This document shows positions 1 through 9,666 of a stretch of 64,000 nucleotides of DNA, piece after piece; position 1 is the stretch's first letter, and each line of letters opens with the position of its first letter. The DNA is taken from NCBI RefSeq assembly GCF_000384415.1, contig NZ_ARVU01000001.1, forward strand, positions 620,001-684,000, given 5' to 3'. The notes under the pieces are model-generated. The model saw nothing but the letters and a program-made list of their open reading frames with translations, made no database searches and was not told the origin of the DNA. Source of the stretch: Cycloclasticus pugetii PS-1. Lineage in GTDB: Bacteria; Pseudomonadota; Gammaproteobacteria; Methylococcales; Cycloclasticaceae. The translations under genes and the position numbers were made by a program.

Positions 1-1770
1 TGGCTGTTTGGACAGGAGGTGGACCCACACGATCTTGCAACGCGCCGCCGCGTTGGTTATATGTCACAGTTCTTTTCGCTGTACACGGAGCTGACGGTAC
101 GACAGAACTTAGCGCTGCATGCCCGGCTGTTTCATGTGCCCGCCGCTGATATTTCGCGACGTGTGGAAGACATGATTGAGCGTTTTGACCTAGCCACCGT
201 AGTGGATAGTTTGCCGGGTGGATTGCCTGTTGGTCTTAGGCAACGTTTATCGCTAGCGGTGGCGATGATCCACAAGCCAGAAATGTTAATCCTCGATGAG
301 CCGACTTCGGGCGTCGACCCAGTTGCGCGCGATGCTTTTTGGCGTATGTTGGTTGAGCTGTCGCGTGATGATGGTGTGACTATTTTTATTTCTACCCATT
401 TTATGAACGAAGCTGAACGTTGTGACCGTATTTCGCTGATGCATGCAGGTCAGGTGCTGGTAACTGACACGCCTGATGCTTTGATCAGGCAGCGGGGAGT
501 GGAGACATTGGAAGAGGCGTTTGTGGCGCATTTAGAAGAAGCATCGGAGACAGGAATTGCTGAAAAACAAGCAGATGAGAGAGCGTCGCTCGATTCAATA
601 AATGCCTCGACAGCTCACGTTGAGTCGAAGGGTTGGCGGCGCTGGTTCGACTCTCGACGGATGATCAGTTATGCCCGACGAGAAGGGTTGGAGCTGCGCC
701 GTGATCCGATACGGCTGACCTTAGCATTGGTCGGTAGCGTGATATTAATGTTCGTGATGGGCTACGGCATCAGCCTAGACGTGGAGGACCTTACGTTTGC
801 GGTGCTAGATCGAGACCAGACGACCATGAGTCGCGACTATACACTTAATCTTGCCGGCTCACGCTACTTCATTGAGCAAGCCCCCATTACCAATGTTGCC
901 GATTTGGATCGGCGAATGCGCGAAGGCGATATCAGTTTGGCCATTGAAATTCCGCAGGGCTTCGCGCGCGACATCGCCAGGGGGCGACAGGTCGAGATTG
1001 GTGCCTGGATTGATGGCGCGATGCCATCACGAGGTGAGACTACTCGAGGTTATGTGCAAGGGATTCATGCCCAGTGGCTCGCGACCAAGGCGCGTGAAGC
1101 CGGCTACGCTGAGGCTTTGGCAGGTCTCGTTAATATTGAGACTCGGTTCCGTTATAACCCAGATGTTAAAAGCCTAGTTGCTATGGTGCCGGCTGTTATT
1201 CCGCTTTTGTTGATGTTGATTCCGGCGATGCTCGCGGCGCTCAGCGTGGTCCGGGAGAAGGAGCTTGGCTCGATTACCAATTTTTATGTTACCCCAACAA
1301 CGCGGCTCGAATTTCTGCTGGGTAAGCAGCTGCCTTATGTGATGCTATCTTTTTTGAGTTTTTTATTGCTGACACTGCTTGCGGTGACTGTTTTCGGTGT
1401 GCCGCTGAAGGGTAGCTTTCTGACCTTAGCAATAGGGGCATTGCTTTATGTTGGTTGCGCAACTGCGGTGGGTTTGCTGATCTCTACTTTCATGCGCAGC
1501 CAGATTGCGGCAATCTTCGGTACTGCGGTATTGACGATCCTGCCAGCAGCCAATTTCTCGGGCATGATTGATCCAGTGTCGTCTTTAGAAGGAATGGGGC
1601 GGATGATTGGTGAGGTTTACCCAACGACTCATTTTTTAACAATCGCACGGGGTACTTTCTCAAAGGCGTTGAACTTTTCCGACCTGCATGCGTCTTTCCT
1701 TCCGTTGGTATTGGCTGTGCCGGTGTTGATCGGCTTGTCTGCCGTAATGCTTAAGAAGCAGGAGCGGTAG
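1..1770 (+). CDS. RbbA/YhiH-type ABC transporter, fused ATPase and permease (5' end cut by window)
   Basis: The reading frame is open from the first base, so the gene begins upstream. What remains is most of the second nucleotide-binding domain followed by an ABC-2 permease. Visible motifs are the Q-loop (YMSQFFSL), a non-canonical signature ([12 protein letters not shown]), Walker [13 protein letters not shown] and the switch histidine in [10 protein letters not shown]. The permease half has a first membrane segment after about residue 220, a large periplasmic loop, then five C-terminal segments. E. coli RbbA has two ATPase domains and is about 900 residues long, so roughly a third is missing. 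It lies 3 bases before a YhhJ-like permease, as in yhiI-rbbA-yhhJ loci, and probably exports a hydrophobic compound. GTG at 19 is an internal codon, not the start. Composition is richer in G+C than the genes after 2.9 kb. Confidence 0.88.
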   Translation, partial: WLFGQEVDPHDLATRRRVGYMSQFFSLYTELTVRQNLALHARLFHVPAADISRRVEDMIERFDLATVVDSLPGGLPVGLRQRLSLAVAMIHKPEMLILDEPTSGVDPVARDAFWRMLVELSRDDGVTIFISTHFMNEAERCDRISLMHAGQVLVTDTPDALIRQRGVETLEEAFVAHLEEASETGIAEKQADERASLDSINASTAHVESKGWRRWFDSRRMISYARREGLELRRDPIRLTLALVGSVILMFVMGYGISLDVEDLTFAVLDRDQTTMSRDYTLNLAGSRYFIEQAPITNVADLDRRMREGDISLAIEIPQGFARDIARGRQVEIGAWIDGAMPSRGETTRGYVQGIHAQWLATKAREAGYAEALAGLVNIETRFRYNPDVKSLVAMVPAVIPLLLMLIPAMLAALSVVREKELGSITNFYVTPTTRLEFLLGKQLPYVMLSFLSFLLLTLLAVTVFGVPLKGSFLTLAIGALLYVGCATAVGLLISTFMRSQIAAIFGTAVLTILPAANFSGMIDPVSSLEGMGRMIGEVYPTTHFLTIARGTFSKALNFSDLHASFLPLVLAVPVLIGLSAVMLKKQER

Positions 1771-1773
1771 TCC

Positions 1774-2895
1774 ATGCGTCTTGCTAATATTTTCCACATT
1801 GGTGTTAAGGAGTTGCGCAGTGTCGTGCGTGATCCGATTATGCTTGTGTTGATCGTTTATGCCTTTACCGTTTCAGTTTACACGGCCGCTACGGCCATGC
1901 CAGAGAGTCTCAACAAGGCGCCGATTGCGGTTGTAAACGAGGATCGCTCTCCGCTGTCATGGCGTATTGTTAGTGCTTTTTACCCACCGTATTTTGTTCC
2001 GCCTGACGTGATTGATCAAGCACAGATGGATGCTCGCATGGATGCTGGCCTTGACACCTTTGCACTGGATATTCCGCCGAACTTTCAACGTGATGTGCTA
2101 GCGGGGCGGCGGCCAACGATTCAGCTTAATGTTGATGCCACGCGGATGAGCCAAGCCTTTACCGGTAGCCGATATATACAAACTATCGTTGCTGACGAAG
2201 TGCAGACCTTTGCGCAGCGCTACCGTGAGGTTCCGGAGTTGCCGGTTGACTTGGCGCTACGGGCGCGATTCAATCCCCAGCTAAATAAGTCGTGGTTTGG
2301 TGCGATTATGCAGGTCATCAACAACGTGACGATGTTGTCTATTGTTCTTACTGGCGCGGCGCTGATTCGCGAACGCGAGCACGGCACCGTCGAGCACCTG
2401 CTGGTAATGCCGGTTACGCCTTTTGAGATTATGACCAGCAAGGTCTGGGCGATGGGGCTGGTTGTACTTGTTGCTACCGCCTTTGCATTAACCGCGGTTG
2501 TGCAAGGCTGGCTGTCGGTGCCGATTCAAGGCTCACTGGGGTTATTCCTAGTTGGCGCGGCGTTGCATTTGTTTGCGACTACCTCAATGGGTATTTTCCT
2601 CGGCACTGTCGCCCGTTCGATGCCACAGTTTGCTCTGCTACTGATGTTGGTGTTACTGCCGTTGCAGATGCTCTCCGGTGGCTCGACGCCGCGCGAGAGC
2701 ATGCCGGAGCTCGTTCAATTGGTCATGTTTGCTGCACCGAATACACACTTTGTGATGCTTGCTCAGGCGATTCTCTATCGTGGCGCTGGTTTTGCCGCTG
2801 TCTGGCCGCAATTTCTTGCCATTACGGCGATCGGAGTCGTGCTGTTTTCACTTTCGCTATCACGCTTTCGGCGTACTATTAGTAGCATGGCATAA
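1774..2895 (+). CDS. YhhJ-like ABC-2 type permease
   Basis: A 373-residue inner-membrane permease of the ABC-2 family. One membrane segment lies near residues 20-40, a periplasmic domain spans about 45-175, and a cluster of five or six hydrophobic segments runs from about 180 to 365. The motif LIREREHGTVEHLLVMP just after the second segment is typical of YhhJ/YbhR-type exporters. It starts 3 bases after the RbbA-like gene and is surely co-transcribed and co-assembled with it, with a HlyD-type adaptor expected upstream of the window. It shares the high G+C of its partner, and composition drops sharply after its stop codon. The transported substrate cannot be told from the sequence. Confidence 0.85.
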   Translation: MRLANIFHIGVKELRSVVRDPIMLVLIVYAFTVSVYTAATAMPESLNKAPIAVVNEDRSPLSWRIVSAFYPPYFVPPDVIDQAQMDARMDAGLDTFALDIPPNFQRDVLAGRRPTIQLNVDATRMSQAFTGSRYIQTIVADEVQTFAQRYREVPELPVDLALRARFNPQLNKSWFGAIMQVINNVTMLSIVLTGAALIREREHGTVEHLLVMPVTPFEIMTSKVWAMGLVVLVATAFALTAVVQGWLSVPIQGSLGLFLVGAALHLFATTSMGIFLGTVARSMPQFALLLMLVLLPLQMLSGGSTPRESMPELVQLVMFAAPNTHFVMLAQAILYRGAGFAAVWPQFLAITAIGVVLFSLSLSRFRRTISSMA

Positions 2896-3006
2896 GAAGA
2901 TTCTCTGGGCGATGAGTGAATGAGAGTAACGGCCTAACTGCTCGATTTACATAAAACTGGTAGCATTTATAGTGGTTATGTTAGTGATGTGGTAGGTTAG
3001 TTACAT

Positions 3007-4518
3007 ATGAATCAAACGCTCCTAAAGTACAAGTTAGTGTTGCTTCCATTAGTGTTGGTCATGCTTTTAGATTTTGCGTTGTTGGCGATTAACTACTATG
3101 TTACTGCTCAAATTGAAGTATCTGCTAAGAACATCAATATCGCGGGTCGACAGCGGATGTTATCGCAGAAAATTATAAAGTTAGCGTCCCTTATTCATAA
3201 TTCATCGCAGCATCAGACAGTTCCTCTGGGTGATATGGATAAACTGGCTAAAGCAGTTGCCTTATTTGATGAAACATTAAATGCTTTTAGTGAAGGTGGT
3301 ACGGCTACAGCAGCTTCAGGTGAGGTCATATTTATTGACAAGCTGGTTGATGAAGATGCTAGAGAACGCTTATTTGACGCTCAGTATATTTGGCGACCAT
3401 TGCATGAGGAATTAAGCTATTTTCTATCATCTCAAGCAGTTTCAGCATCATTTTCCCACCAGATGATGAAGGACTTGGCTAAGCATGATGAAGAACTATT
3501 GAGCTTGATGAATGAACTAACCATTAGTTTAGAAGAAGAGGCTAAGGCTGAGACATTTTTTTTAAGAAGTATTCAAACAGCGACAGTTTTACTTATTTTT
3601 GTTTGCTTTTGTATTGCTACAATAAGACTTATTCGTAGAGAAGACTATTACGATAATCTGATGGAAAAAACGACAGATATTGTGATTGGGGTTGATGTTA
3701 AAACAGCGCTGACCACTTTTGTTAGTGGGTCTGTGGTTGAATTACTTGGCTTCAACCAACAACATTACCTTTTAAAGCCAGCGAGTTTGTTTTTTGTAAA
3801 AGAATCGAAAGCTGTTTTTTCGGAAATATTGGAGGCAGTTGATAAGACAGGCCGTTTACCTACTAGTCGGTGTGAGGTGCGATTGCTAAAAAGTGATGAT
3901 AGTATTTTAGTCGCAGACATTGTGATGCAAACCGCGTTGAGTGAGAACGGCAAAAATGTAGAAGTTACGGCTGCCATTAGAGATATATCGGAAAGGAAAG
4001 CAGCTGAAGCCATTCTTATTGAGCAAGCACATAAAGACGAGTTAACGGGATTGCCCAATCGTATTGTGTTTTATGAGTTGGCGGAACATGCGCTTAGTAT
4101 TGCGCAAAGAAATAAAACGAGACTGGCGATACTGTATATCGATTTAGATCAATTTAAACCTATTAACGATACCTATGGGCACGGTGTTGGCGATACGGTG
4201 TTGCAAACAACGGCGAATCGAATTGCTGCTTGCATTAGGAAATCTGACAGTGTTTTTCGTATTGGTGGCGATGAATTTATTGTGTTACTTGAAGGGCAAG
4301 TGGATGATGAGGGGGTAAGGAGTCTTGCCGAGAATATTATTCAATCAGTTTCTAACAGCATAATGGTCAACGGTGATAGTTGTCAGATTGGTGCCAGTAT
4401 TGGCGTTGCATTTTATCCAGACGATGGCGCAGATATTGATGTGTTAACACAAAAGGCAGATAAAGCGATGTATACAGTGAAACATTCAGGACGAAACAAT
4501 GTGGCCTTTGCTGAATAA
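3007..4518 (+). CDS. Membrane diguanylate cyclase with PilJ-type sensor, PAS and GGDEF domains
   Basis: A 503-residue predicted producer of c-di-GMP. Membrane segments lie at about residues 9-31 and 190-208. Between them is a periplasmic four-helix region with the type IV pili/NarX-type signature NINIAGRQRMLSQKI (about 42-56). A PAS-like domain covers about 215-330. The C-terminal cyclase domain (about 340-503) keeps the active site GGDEF at 420-424 and the inhibitory site RKSD at 411-414, five residues before it, so product inhibition is likely. No LOV cysteine motif is present in the PAS region. The gene ends 3 bases before tadA, so the two may share a transcript. The signal sensed is unknown; NarX/PilJ-like domains often bind small anions or respond to surface contact. 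Confidence 0.9.
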   Translation: MNQTLLKYKLVLLPLVLVMLLDFALLAINYYVTAQIEVSAKNINIAGRQRMLSQKIIKLASLIHNSSQHQTVPLGDMDKLAKAVALFDETLNAFSEGGTATAASGEVIFIDKLVDEDARERLFDAQYIWRPLHEELSYFLSSQAVSASFSHQMMKDLAKHDEELLSLMNELTISLEEEAKAETFFLRSIQTATVLLIFVCFCIATIRLIRREDYYDNLMEKTTDIVIGVDVKTALTTFVSGSVVELLGFNQQHYLLKPASLFFVKESKAVFSEILEAVDKTGRLPTSRCEVRLLKSDDSILVADIVMQTALSENGKNVEVTAAIRDISERKAAEAILIEQAHKDELTGLPNRIVFYELAEHALSIAQRNKTRLAILYIDLDQFKPINDTYGHGVGDTVLQTTANRIAACIRKSDSVFRIGGDEFIVLLEGQVDDEGVRSLAENIIQSVSNSIMVNGDSCQIGASIGVAFYPDDGADIDVLTQKADKAMYTVKHSGRNNVAFAE

Positions 4519-4521
4519 ATA

Positions 4522-4977
4522 ATGCTTATGAATGATGAGGCTTGGATGCGCAGAGCGATCAATTTAGCGCATAAAGCAGAAGAAGTTGGTGAAGTACCTG
4601 TCGGTGCAATTATCGTCAAAGATAATGAGTGTATTTCTGAAGGTTATAACCTGCCTATAAAGAATAATGACCCAACTGCACATGCTGAAATAGTGGCTAT
4701 TCGTGACGCTGGTCTGCAACTTGATAATTACCGCCTTGTTGATACAACCCTTTTTGTCACTCTTGAACCTTGCGTGATGTGTTTGGGGGCTATTCAACAT
4801 GCGCGAATTAAACGCATTGTGTTTGGTGCGTTAGATGAAAAAAGGGGGGCTGTTTGTAGTGCGCTATCACTCACTAAAGCTAGTTATGCAAACCATCATG
4901 TTGAATGGACAGGGGGCGTGCTGGCGAAGGAGTGTTCTGAGTTATTAAGCGCTTTTTTTAAAAAAAGGCGTAAATGA
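4522..4977 (+). CDS. tadA: tRNA-specific adenosine deaminase TadA
   Basis: Deaminates adenosine 34 to inosine in the anticodon of tRNA-Arg(ACG). The 151-residue length is normal. The zinc and catalytic signature is complete: His54-Ala-Glu56 (HAEIVAI) and Pro83-Cys-x-x-Cys87 (PCVMC). The start is ATG 4522 or ATG 4528; neither has a strong Shine-Dalgarno sequence, consistent with translational coupling to the cyclase gene that stops 3 bases upstream. The product is probably essential. Confidence 0.95.
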   Translation: MLMNDEAWMRRAINLAHKAEEVGEVPVGAIIVKDNECISEGYNLPIKNNDPTAHAEIVAIRDAGLQLDNYRLVDTTLFVTLEPCVMCLGAIQHARIKRIVFGALDEKRGAVCSALSLTKASYANHHVEWTGGVLAKECSELLSAFFKKRRK

Positions 4978-5070
4978 AAGGGCTATAGGAAATGTTAAGG
5001 CAGTTATCAGCTTAATCAGGATGGCTTACTATGTTATTTCAACTGTGTTGATTATAGCGCAAGGAAAATA

Positions 5071-5913
5071 ATGGCAAAATACAGTGAAAAGAGGTGGCTT
5101 GCTAACGATGGAATGCCTATGCATGCCGTTAGGTGGCAGCCTGATGTTGAGCCGATAATGACGGTGTGTTTAATTCATGGTTTGGGCGAGCATAGTGGTC
5201 GCTACAAAGACATGGTTGAATACTATACATCCTGTGGTGTTGAGATTGTTTCGTTTGATTTGCGAGGGCATGGAAAGTCTGGTGGTCAACGTGGTCATAG
5301 TGCTGATTTTCAACAAATGATACGGGATATTAAGTGTTTTATAGATGAAGTATCAAATATTGACGTTGCCAAGCCCTGGTTTATCTACGGTCACAGCTTG
5401 GGTGCAACACTGAGCATTCAATATGCGCTGTCACATCCAATTGGTTTCAAAGGCGTCGTGTTGAGTTCACCCTTGTTTAAACCTGCATTTGAGCCAGCTA
5501 AATGGAAATTACTATTGGGTCGACTTGTGCAAACAGGGTGGCCAACTTTATCGTTATCGAACGAGATAAACGAAGTCGCCTTATGTCGGGATAAAGAGAT
5601 ATTGAAAAGCCGAGCGGAAGATTCTTTAATTCATCACCGGATTTCAGCTAGATTAGGCATTCAAATGCTAAGTGAGGGCGAGCAACTGTTACGAAAAGCC
5701 TCAGAAGTGGACTTTCCAGTCTTGTTGATGCACGGTGATGCTGATGCGATCACAAGTCATACAGCGAGTACCATATTTTCTGAGCGCGTCGGTCAGCAAT
5801 GCCGTTTGAAGATCTGGCAAGGTTTTTATCATGAACTTCATCATGAACCAGAGAAAGAAAAGGTTTTTGAGTACGGTTTAAATTGGATGAAAAGAGAGTT
5901 ACAGCGCTTGTAA
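5071..5913 (+). CDS. Alpha/beta hydrolase, S33 lysophospholipase/monoacylglycerol lipase type
   Basis: A 280-residue cytoplasmic serine hydrolase of the PldB/monoglyceride lipase-like Hydrolase_4 group. The nucleophile is Ser109 in GHSLG (107-111). The oxyanion region is HGLGEHSGRY (about 36-45), the acid is in MHGDADAIT, and the catalytic histidine is in GFYHELHHE near the C terminus. No signal peptide is seen. It probably hydrolyses lysophospholipids or monoacylglycerols. It is preceded by AAGGAAA a few bases from the ATG. Its last 15 bases overlap the convergent mltF gene tail to tail. Confidence 0.85.
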   Translation: MAKYSEKRWLANDGMPMHAVRWQPDVEPIMTVCLIHGLGEHSGRYKDMVEYYTSCGVEIVSFDLRGHGKSGGQRGHSADFQQMIRDIKCFIDEVSNIDVAKPWFIYGHSLGATLSIQYALSHPIGFKGVVLSSPLFKPAFEPAKWKLLLGRLVQTGWPTLSLSNEINEVALCRDKEILKSRAEDSLIHHRISARLGIQMLSEGEQLLRKASEVDFPVLLMHGDADAITSHTASTIFSERVGQQCRLKIWQGFYHELHHEPEKEKVFEYGLNWMKRELQRL

Positions 5914-7320
5914 CTCGATATTTAGTGTGGCGTCGGTATCAATTTTGTTTTGTTCATCACTTAATGAGTTAGGCTCAAGTTTTTTAAGCATTTTGATATA
6001 TTGGCGAACATTATCAATATAGGTGACGGGTTCTTTACCACGTGCGTAGCCGTATTTTGTTTTTTGATACCACTCCTTTTCAGCAAGTAGTGGTAGTCGC
6101 TGTTTTACATCAATCCATTTGTCTGGGTCGCCGCCTTGTTGTTGGGTCAATATGCGCGCATCTTCTAAGTGGCCAAAACCAATATTATAAGCGGCCAAGG
6201 CCATCCATGTTCTGTCGGGTTCTTCGATCCGTTTAGGGATTTTTTTTATTCGAGTTGATAAATAATGTGCGCCGCCTTCAATGCTTTGCTCGGGGTCTAA
6301 TCGATTAGTTACGTTCATTTGTTTGGCAGTGGCTTTCGTCAGCATCATAATGCCGCGAACACCCGTTGGCGAAACAGCGTGTTTGTTCCAGTGAGACTCT
6401 TGATAGGCAACAGCCGCTAGTAATTTCCAGTCAAGATTATATTTTTTTGCAGCTAAATGAAAAGACTTAATGAGCTTAGGGAGCCGAGTGTCAGCATGGT
6501 GCCAGAAGGTACAAATTCCAACGTAATCTAATTGTTTAGAATAGCCGAAGTGCTTGTCTTGTAGCTGCTCTAAGACACCGGTGGATTTAAGTTCTGCGAG
6601 AAATTTAACCGCTTCATTATATAAGCTGTGGTCTTCACCAAGAGGAAAAGCCCACGCTATTTTTTCAGGTTTTGAAATATCAAAAGCAACGTTTAAGTTG
6701 GGAAATTGACCGCGAATGAGTTGAAATTGATTGGAGTCGACGACGGTGTAGTCAAGTATATGATCGTTCACTAGAGAAACTAACTCTAGAACAGTTGAAT
6801 CGGTGCTTTCTATCCAAGACAGGTTTTTATGTGTTTTTTGAATGCTACGTAAGTTTTCGGCATGACTGGTGTTGGCAATAACTTCTATAAAAGAACCGCT
6901 CAGTTTCGCCACGGACTTAGGGCGACGCGTTCGATAATGATATACAAGCTGTTGCGTGACTTCGTAATAAGGCGGCGTGAAATGTAAGCGTTTTTTTCTG
7001 TCTGGGGTGATACTTAGTCCAGCAGCTACAAAATCAGCCTCATCCTCAGTTGATAATTGCACCAATTGTTGAAATTCTTTTGCAATAATGAAGCGTATAT
7101 TAACACCGAGCTTTTCCGCAAACAGTGATGTTAATTCATACTCAAAACCATGGGTTCCGGCTTCGTCAATGAGATACGTTGATGGATCTATTCGCGTCAG
7201 AACAACAAGCTCTCCACGGTTAAGTACTTTTTCTAATGATGAAGGCGCTGGTGTGCAGCCTGAAAGTACAGACACAGCAAGAAAAATAAAAACGTATTTT
7301 ATGCGTGAGGGGCTAAGCAT
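5899..7320 (-). CDS. mltF: Membrane-bound lytic murein transglycosylase F
   Basis: A 473-residue outer-membrane lipoprotein that cleaves peptidoglycan glycan strands to 1,6-anhydro products. It has a lipoprotein signal peptide with lipobox LSGC at about 19-22. A solute-binding-protein-like domain (SBP_bac_3, about 30-270) follows, then a lysozyme-like SLT domain (about 275-450) with the catalytic glutamate in AVAYQESHWN. This two-domain layout and length are standard for MltF. The gene is convergent with the S33 hydrolase and overlaps it by 15 bases. It appears monocistronic. Confidence 0.93.
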   Translation of the reverse strand: MLSPSRIKYVFIFLAVSVLSGCTPAPSSLEKVLNRGELVVLTRIDPSTYLIDEAGTHGFEYELTSLFAEKLGVNIRFIIAKEFQQLVQLSTEDEADFVAAGLSITPDRKKRLHFTPPYYEVTQQLVYHYRTRRPKSVAKLSGSFIEVIANTSHAENLRSIQKTHKNLSWIESTDSTVLELVSLVNDHILDYTVVDSNQFQLIRGQFPNLNVAFDISKPEKIAWAFPLGEDHSLYNEAVKFLAELKSTGVLEQLQDKHFGYSKQLDYVGICTFWHHADTRLPKLIKSFHLAAKKYNLDWKLLAAVAYQESHWNKHAVSPTGVRGIMMLTKATAKQMNVTNRLDPEQSIEGGAHYLSTRIKKIPKRIEEPDRTWMALAAYNIGFGHLEDARILTQQQGGDPDKWIDVKQRLPLLAEKEWYQKTKYGYARGKEPVTYIDNVRQYIKMLKKLEPNSLSDEQNKIDTDATLNIELQAL

Positions 7321-7488
7321 AACCGATAGGCTAAAGGGGATTGTACATAAACGTAATGAATAAATTCTGATAAAGTTTTAGTGTTAGGTAGCTAGATATT
7401 AGCAAAAGCAGGGTATTTTACATAACCCAATTGAAAGTAGGGGCGTTCTGAATGAATGCTATAACTGGGTTATTGGTGAGTAATAATT

Positions 7489-7543
7489 AAAAAAGTTACG
7501 ACAACCAGATTAGCAAACACTGCCGTGGTGCTAACCTGGTTGT
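7489..7543 (-). terminator. Probable rho-independent terminator after the aldolase gene
   Basis: Arms 7501-7515 and 7529-7543 form a 15-base-pair stem with one G-U-type mismatch and a 13-base loop. On the minus strand a run of six T (complement of 7489-7494) follows after 6 bases. It lies about 60 bases downstream of the class II aldolase stop codon. The gap between stem and T run makes it slightly imperfect. Confidence 0.65.
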
Positions 7544-7602
7544 TTAATAAGCCGACGTGAAACTTATAATTAGAGCCTGCCTCCTGAGTCGAAAGGCTTT
7601 AA

Positions 7603-8667
7603 TTACTTAACTACTTGGTTGAGTTCGCCAGAGTCGTAACGAAGTACCATTTCTTCTAGGTTAATGGGTTTAATACTGCTTGCCTGTCCAGATGTTCCAA
7701 ACGCGTCCATACGATCTTCGCATATACGTTGCATTGCGTCGGTTGATACAGCTAGGAACTTTCTAGGGTCAAAGTTTTTGGGGTTTTCTGCTAAGTGCCG
7801 CCTGATAGAACCAGTACTAGCTAAGCGTAAATCGGTGTCGATATTCACTTTTCGTACACCATACTTGATGCCCTGTTGGATTTCATTAACTGGTACGCCA
7901 TAGGTTTCACCAAGGTCGCCGCCAAAATCATTGACAATTTTTAGCCAATCTTGAGGAACCGATGAAGAACCATGCATTACAAGGTGAGTATTAGGCAGTC
8001 TTGCGTGGATCTCTTTTATGCGTTGAATAGCTAAAGTATCGCCAGTTGGGGGTTTGGTAAACTTATAGGCACCATGACTGGTGCCAATGGCGATAGCTAA
8101 TGCATCAACCCCCGTTTTTTTAACAAAATCAGCAGCTTCCTCAGGGTCGGTTAGCATTTGTTCGTGTGTTAAAACGCCAGAGGCGCCAACTCCATCTTCT
8201 TCACCTGCTTCACCAGTTTCAAGAGAACCGAGACAACCGAGCTCACCTTCAACAGACACACCACAAGCGTGCGACATTTCAACTGTTTTCCTAGTAACCT
8301 CAACATTATATTCATAACTACTGGGTGTTTTGCCGTCAGCTTCTAAAGAACCATCCATCATGACAGAGGTAAAACCTAACTGAATAGACCGTTGGCAGAT
8401 GGCAGGACTGGTGCCGTGATCTTGGTGAAAAACCACAGGAATGTGTGGGTACTGTTCAACCGCAGCGAGAATTAGGTGTTTTAGAAATGCTGAACCAGCA
8501 TATTTTCTTGCCCCGGCAGAACCTTGAATAATAACAGGACTATTAGTTGCGTCTGCTGCTTGCATAACAGCATGAACCTGTTCCATGTTATTGGCATTAA
8601 AAGCTGGTACGCCGTAGTTGTTTTCAGCAGCGTGGTCGAGTAGTTGGCGTAGAGAAATTAAAGCCAT
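7603..8667 (-). CDS. fba: Class II fructose-1,6-bisphosphate aldolase (CbbA/FbaA type)
   Basis: Catalyses reversible cleavage of fructose-1,6-bisphosphate to glyceraldehyde-3-phosphate and dihydroxyacetone phosphate, with divalent zinc. It is a 354-residue protein of the CbbA-like subgroup used in glycolysis, gluconeogenesis and Calvin or ribulose monophosphate cycles. Motifs visible are [11 protein letters not shown] at the N terminus, zinc-site HQDHG, EGELG, the second histidine in IGTSHGAYK, and MHGSSSVP followed by VNIDTDLR. The start has a good AAGGGG 8-9 bases upstream. It is transcribed alone, between a terminator upstream (phasin) and one downstream. No phosphoribulokinase or RuBisCO gene is in the window, so the pathway cannot be chosen from context. 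Confidence 0.94.
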   Translation of the reverse strand: MALISLRQLLDHAAENNYGVPAFNANNMEQVHAVMQAADATNSPVIIQGSAGARKYAGSAFLKHLILAAVEQYPHIPVVFHQDHGTSPAICQRSIQLGFTSVMMDGSLEADGKTPSSYEYNVEVTRKTVEMSHACGVSVEGELGCLGSLETGEAGEEDGVGASGVLTHEQMLTDPEEAADFVKKTGVDALAIAIGTSHGAYKFTKPPTGDTLAIQRIKEIHARLPNTHLVMHGSSSVPQDWLKIVNDFGGDLGETYGVPVNEIQQGIKYGVRKVNIDTDLRLASTGSIRRHLAENPKNFDPRKFLAVSTDAMQRICEDRMDAFGTSGQASSIKPINLEEMVLRYDSGELNQVVK

Positions 8668-8701
8668 TTGAAATCCCCTTATAGAATTAAGTTGTTTGGT
8701 G

Positions 8702-8720
8702 ACGAATGAGTGTTATTCGT
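8702..8720. promoter_or_regulatory. Inverted repeat upstream of the aldolase gene
   Basis: ACGAAT and ATTCGT form a perfect 6-base inverted repeat with a 7-base spacer, 35 bases before the aldolase start. It could be an operator or a 5'-leader hairpin. No regulator is assigned. Confidence 0.25.
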
Positions 8721-8780
8721 TGATAAGGCTAGTTTAACTTTTATGGCAGCGTGTTTCTATTTTAATAATGTTTCAACTAT

Positions 8781-8810
8781 AAAAAAACCACTACCGAGTG
8801 GTAGTGGTTT
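8781..8810 (-). terminator. Rho-independent terminator after the first phasin gene
   Basis: A perfect 11-base-pair stem (8785-8795 with 8800-8810) closes a GAGT loop. On the minus strand it is followed by an unbroken run of T (complement of 8781-8787). It lies 24 bases past the phasin stop codon and separates phasin transcription from the aldolase gene. Confidence 0.9.
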
Positions 8811-8833
8811 CCAACATAGACTTAATTTGATGT

Positions 8834-9157
8834 TTATTTTTTTGGTGTTAGAGCCGCTGCGCTTTCTTTAACAATGTTAAGTACTTGCTCGTTATAAGCT
8901 TTCGTGTCTTCGAATAAAGATTTGCTATCAGCAACAAATTTTTCAAGGCTTGATTGAGCGAGTTCGACTTGCTCTTTGGCAAAAGCATTAAGTGCCTCAG
9001 GATTATTAATGTTAGTTGCTGCTTTGATGCGGGCTTCAGCTAATTCGGCATAGTTTTTAGCAGCTTCTTGTTGTGCCGCGGCCATTTTTTTGAAATGAGT
9101 TTTGTTTAATTCAATTAATTTAGTGATAGGGGCTGCAAAAGCATTAAAGTCGTTCAT
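8834..9157 (-). CDS. Phasin family protein
   Basis: A 107-residue amphipathic, alanine- and lysine-rich helical protein with the Phasin_2 pattern: an N-terminal stretch of the type FAAPITKLIELNKTHFKKM, then heptad-like helices. Phasins coat polyhydroxyalkanoate granules and stabilise them. The start has GGAG 8 bases upstream. It is a paralogue of the phasin at 9322-9666, with the same opening pattern (F-x-x-P-I-x-K-L-x-E-L-N). A strong terminator follows. No PHA synthase or depolymerase gene is in the window. Confidence 0.85.
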   Translation of the reverse strand: MNDFNAFAAPITKLIELNKTHFKKMAAAQQEAAKNYAELAEARIKAATNINNPEALNAFAKEQVELAQSSLEKFVADSKSLFEDTKAYNEQVLNIVKESAAALTPKK

Positions 9158-9299
9158 GAAATTTCTCCAAATAAGGTTGAGTAAATCTAATTTAAAACAA
9201 AGGTTAGAAAGGCCAGTTTAAAGTAAAATTTATTGCGGCGCAACATTTGTTTTGTGAGGTGCTTCAACCCTAATAAAAGGTAGCTAACAATAGTTAATT

Positions 9300-9339
9300 A
9301 AAGAAACAAAAAATAATCAGGCTATTTTTTTGTTTCTTT
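9300..9339 (-). terminator. A/T-rich terminator hairpin overlapping the end of the second phasin gene
   Basis: Bases 9300-9315 and 9323-9339 are reverse complements apart from one bulged T, giving a roughly 16-base-pair A/U stem that contains the phasin stop codon. Low G+C makes it a weak terminator, so some read-through into the next phasin gene is plausible. Confidence 0.45.
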
Positions 9340-9666
9340 ATCAATTTCTTTTTTTAGCTGAACGGTGCTTTCCTGAAAAAGTTTAATTACTTCAGCGTTA
9401 TAGCCTGTCATGGTTTCAAACATAACACGGCTGTTATCTACCATTTTTTCATAGTTACTTTGGGCGAGTGCCATTTGATCGGTGACAAAACTAGCTAATG
9501 CAATAGGGTCTTTAATTTTTGTTGCAGTTTGCATGCGTTGCTGAACAAGTTTTTTATAATCTTCGGCTGCTTTTTTTTGAGCGTCCATGAGGGTGTCGAA
9601 GTGATGAGTATTTAATTCAACAAGTTTTGATATAGGTTGAGTGAAACTGTTTAAGTCCTTAATCAT
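9322..9666 (-). CDS. Phasin family protein (second copy)
   Basis: A 114-residue helical phasin, paralogous to the one downstream. The start chosen is the ATG whose first base is 9666 on the minus strand, because AGGAG lies 6-7 bases before it; an in-frame codon 33 bases earlier has no such site and would lie inside pyrF. With this start the gene overlaps the pyrF stop by 8 bases, so translation is likely coupled to pyrF. The sequence keeps the phasin pattern FTQPISKLVELNTHHFD and then long charged helices. Confidence 0.83.
   Translation of the reverse strand: MIKDLNSFTQPISKLVELNTHHFDTLMDAQKKAAEDYKKLVQQRMQTATKIKDPIALASFVTDQMALAQSNYEKMVDNSRVMFETMTGYNAEVIKLFQESTVQLKKEIDKETKK

Noticed and set aside
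3655-4000. PAS domain of the diguanylate cyclase as a LOV photoreceptor partner for LitR
   Set aside because: The LOV cysteine motif (GxNCRFLQ) is absent.
7342-7347. TGTACA near the mltF start as a LitR half-site
   Set aside because: No second TGTACA 12 bases away on either side; the same is true of TGTACA at 40824-40829.
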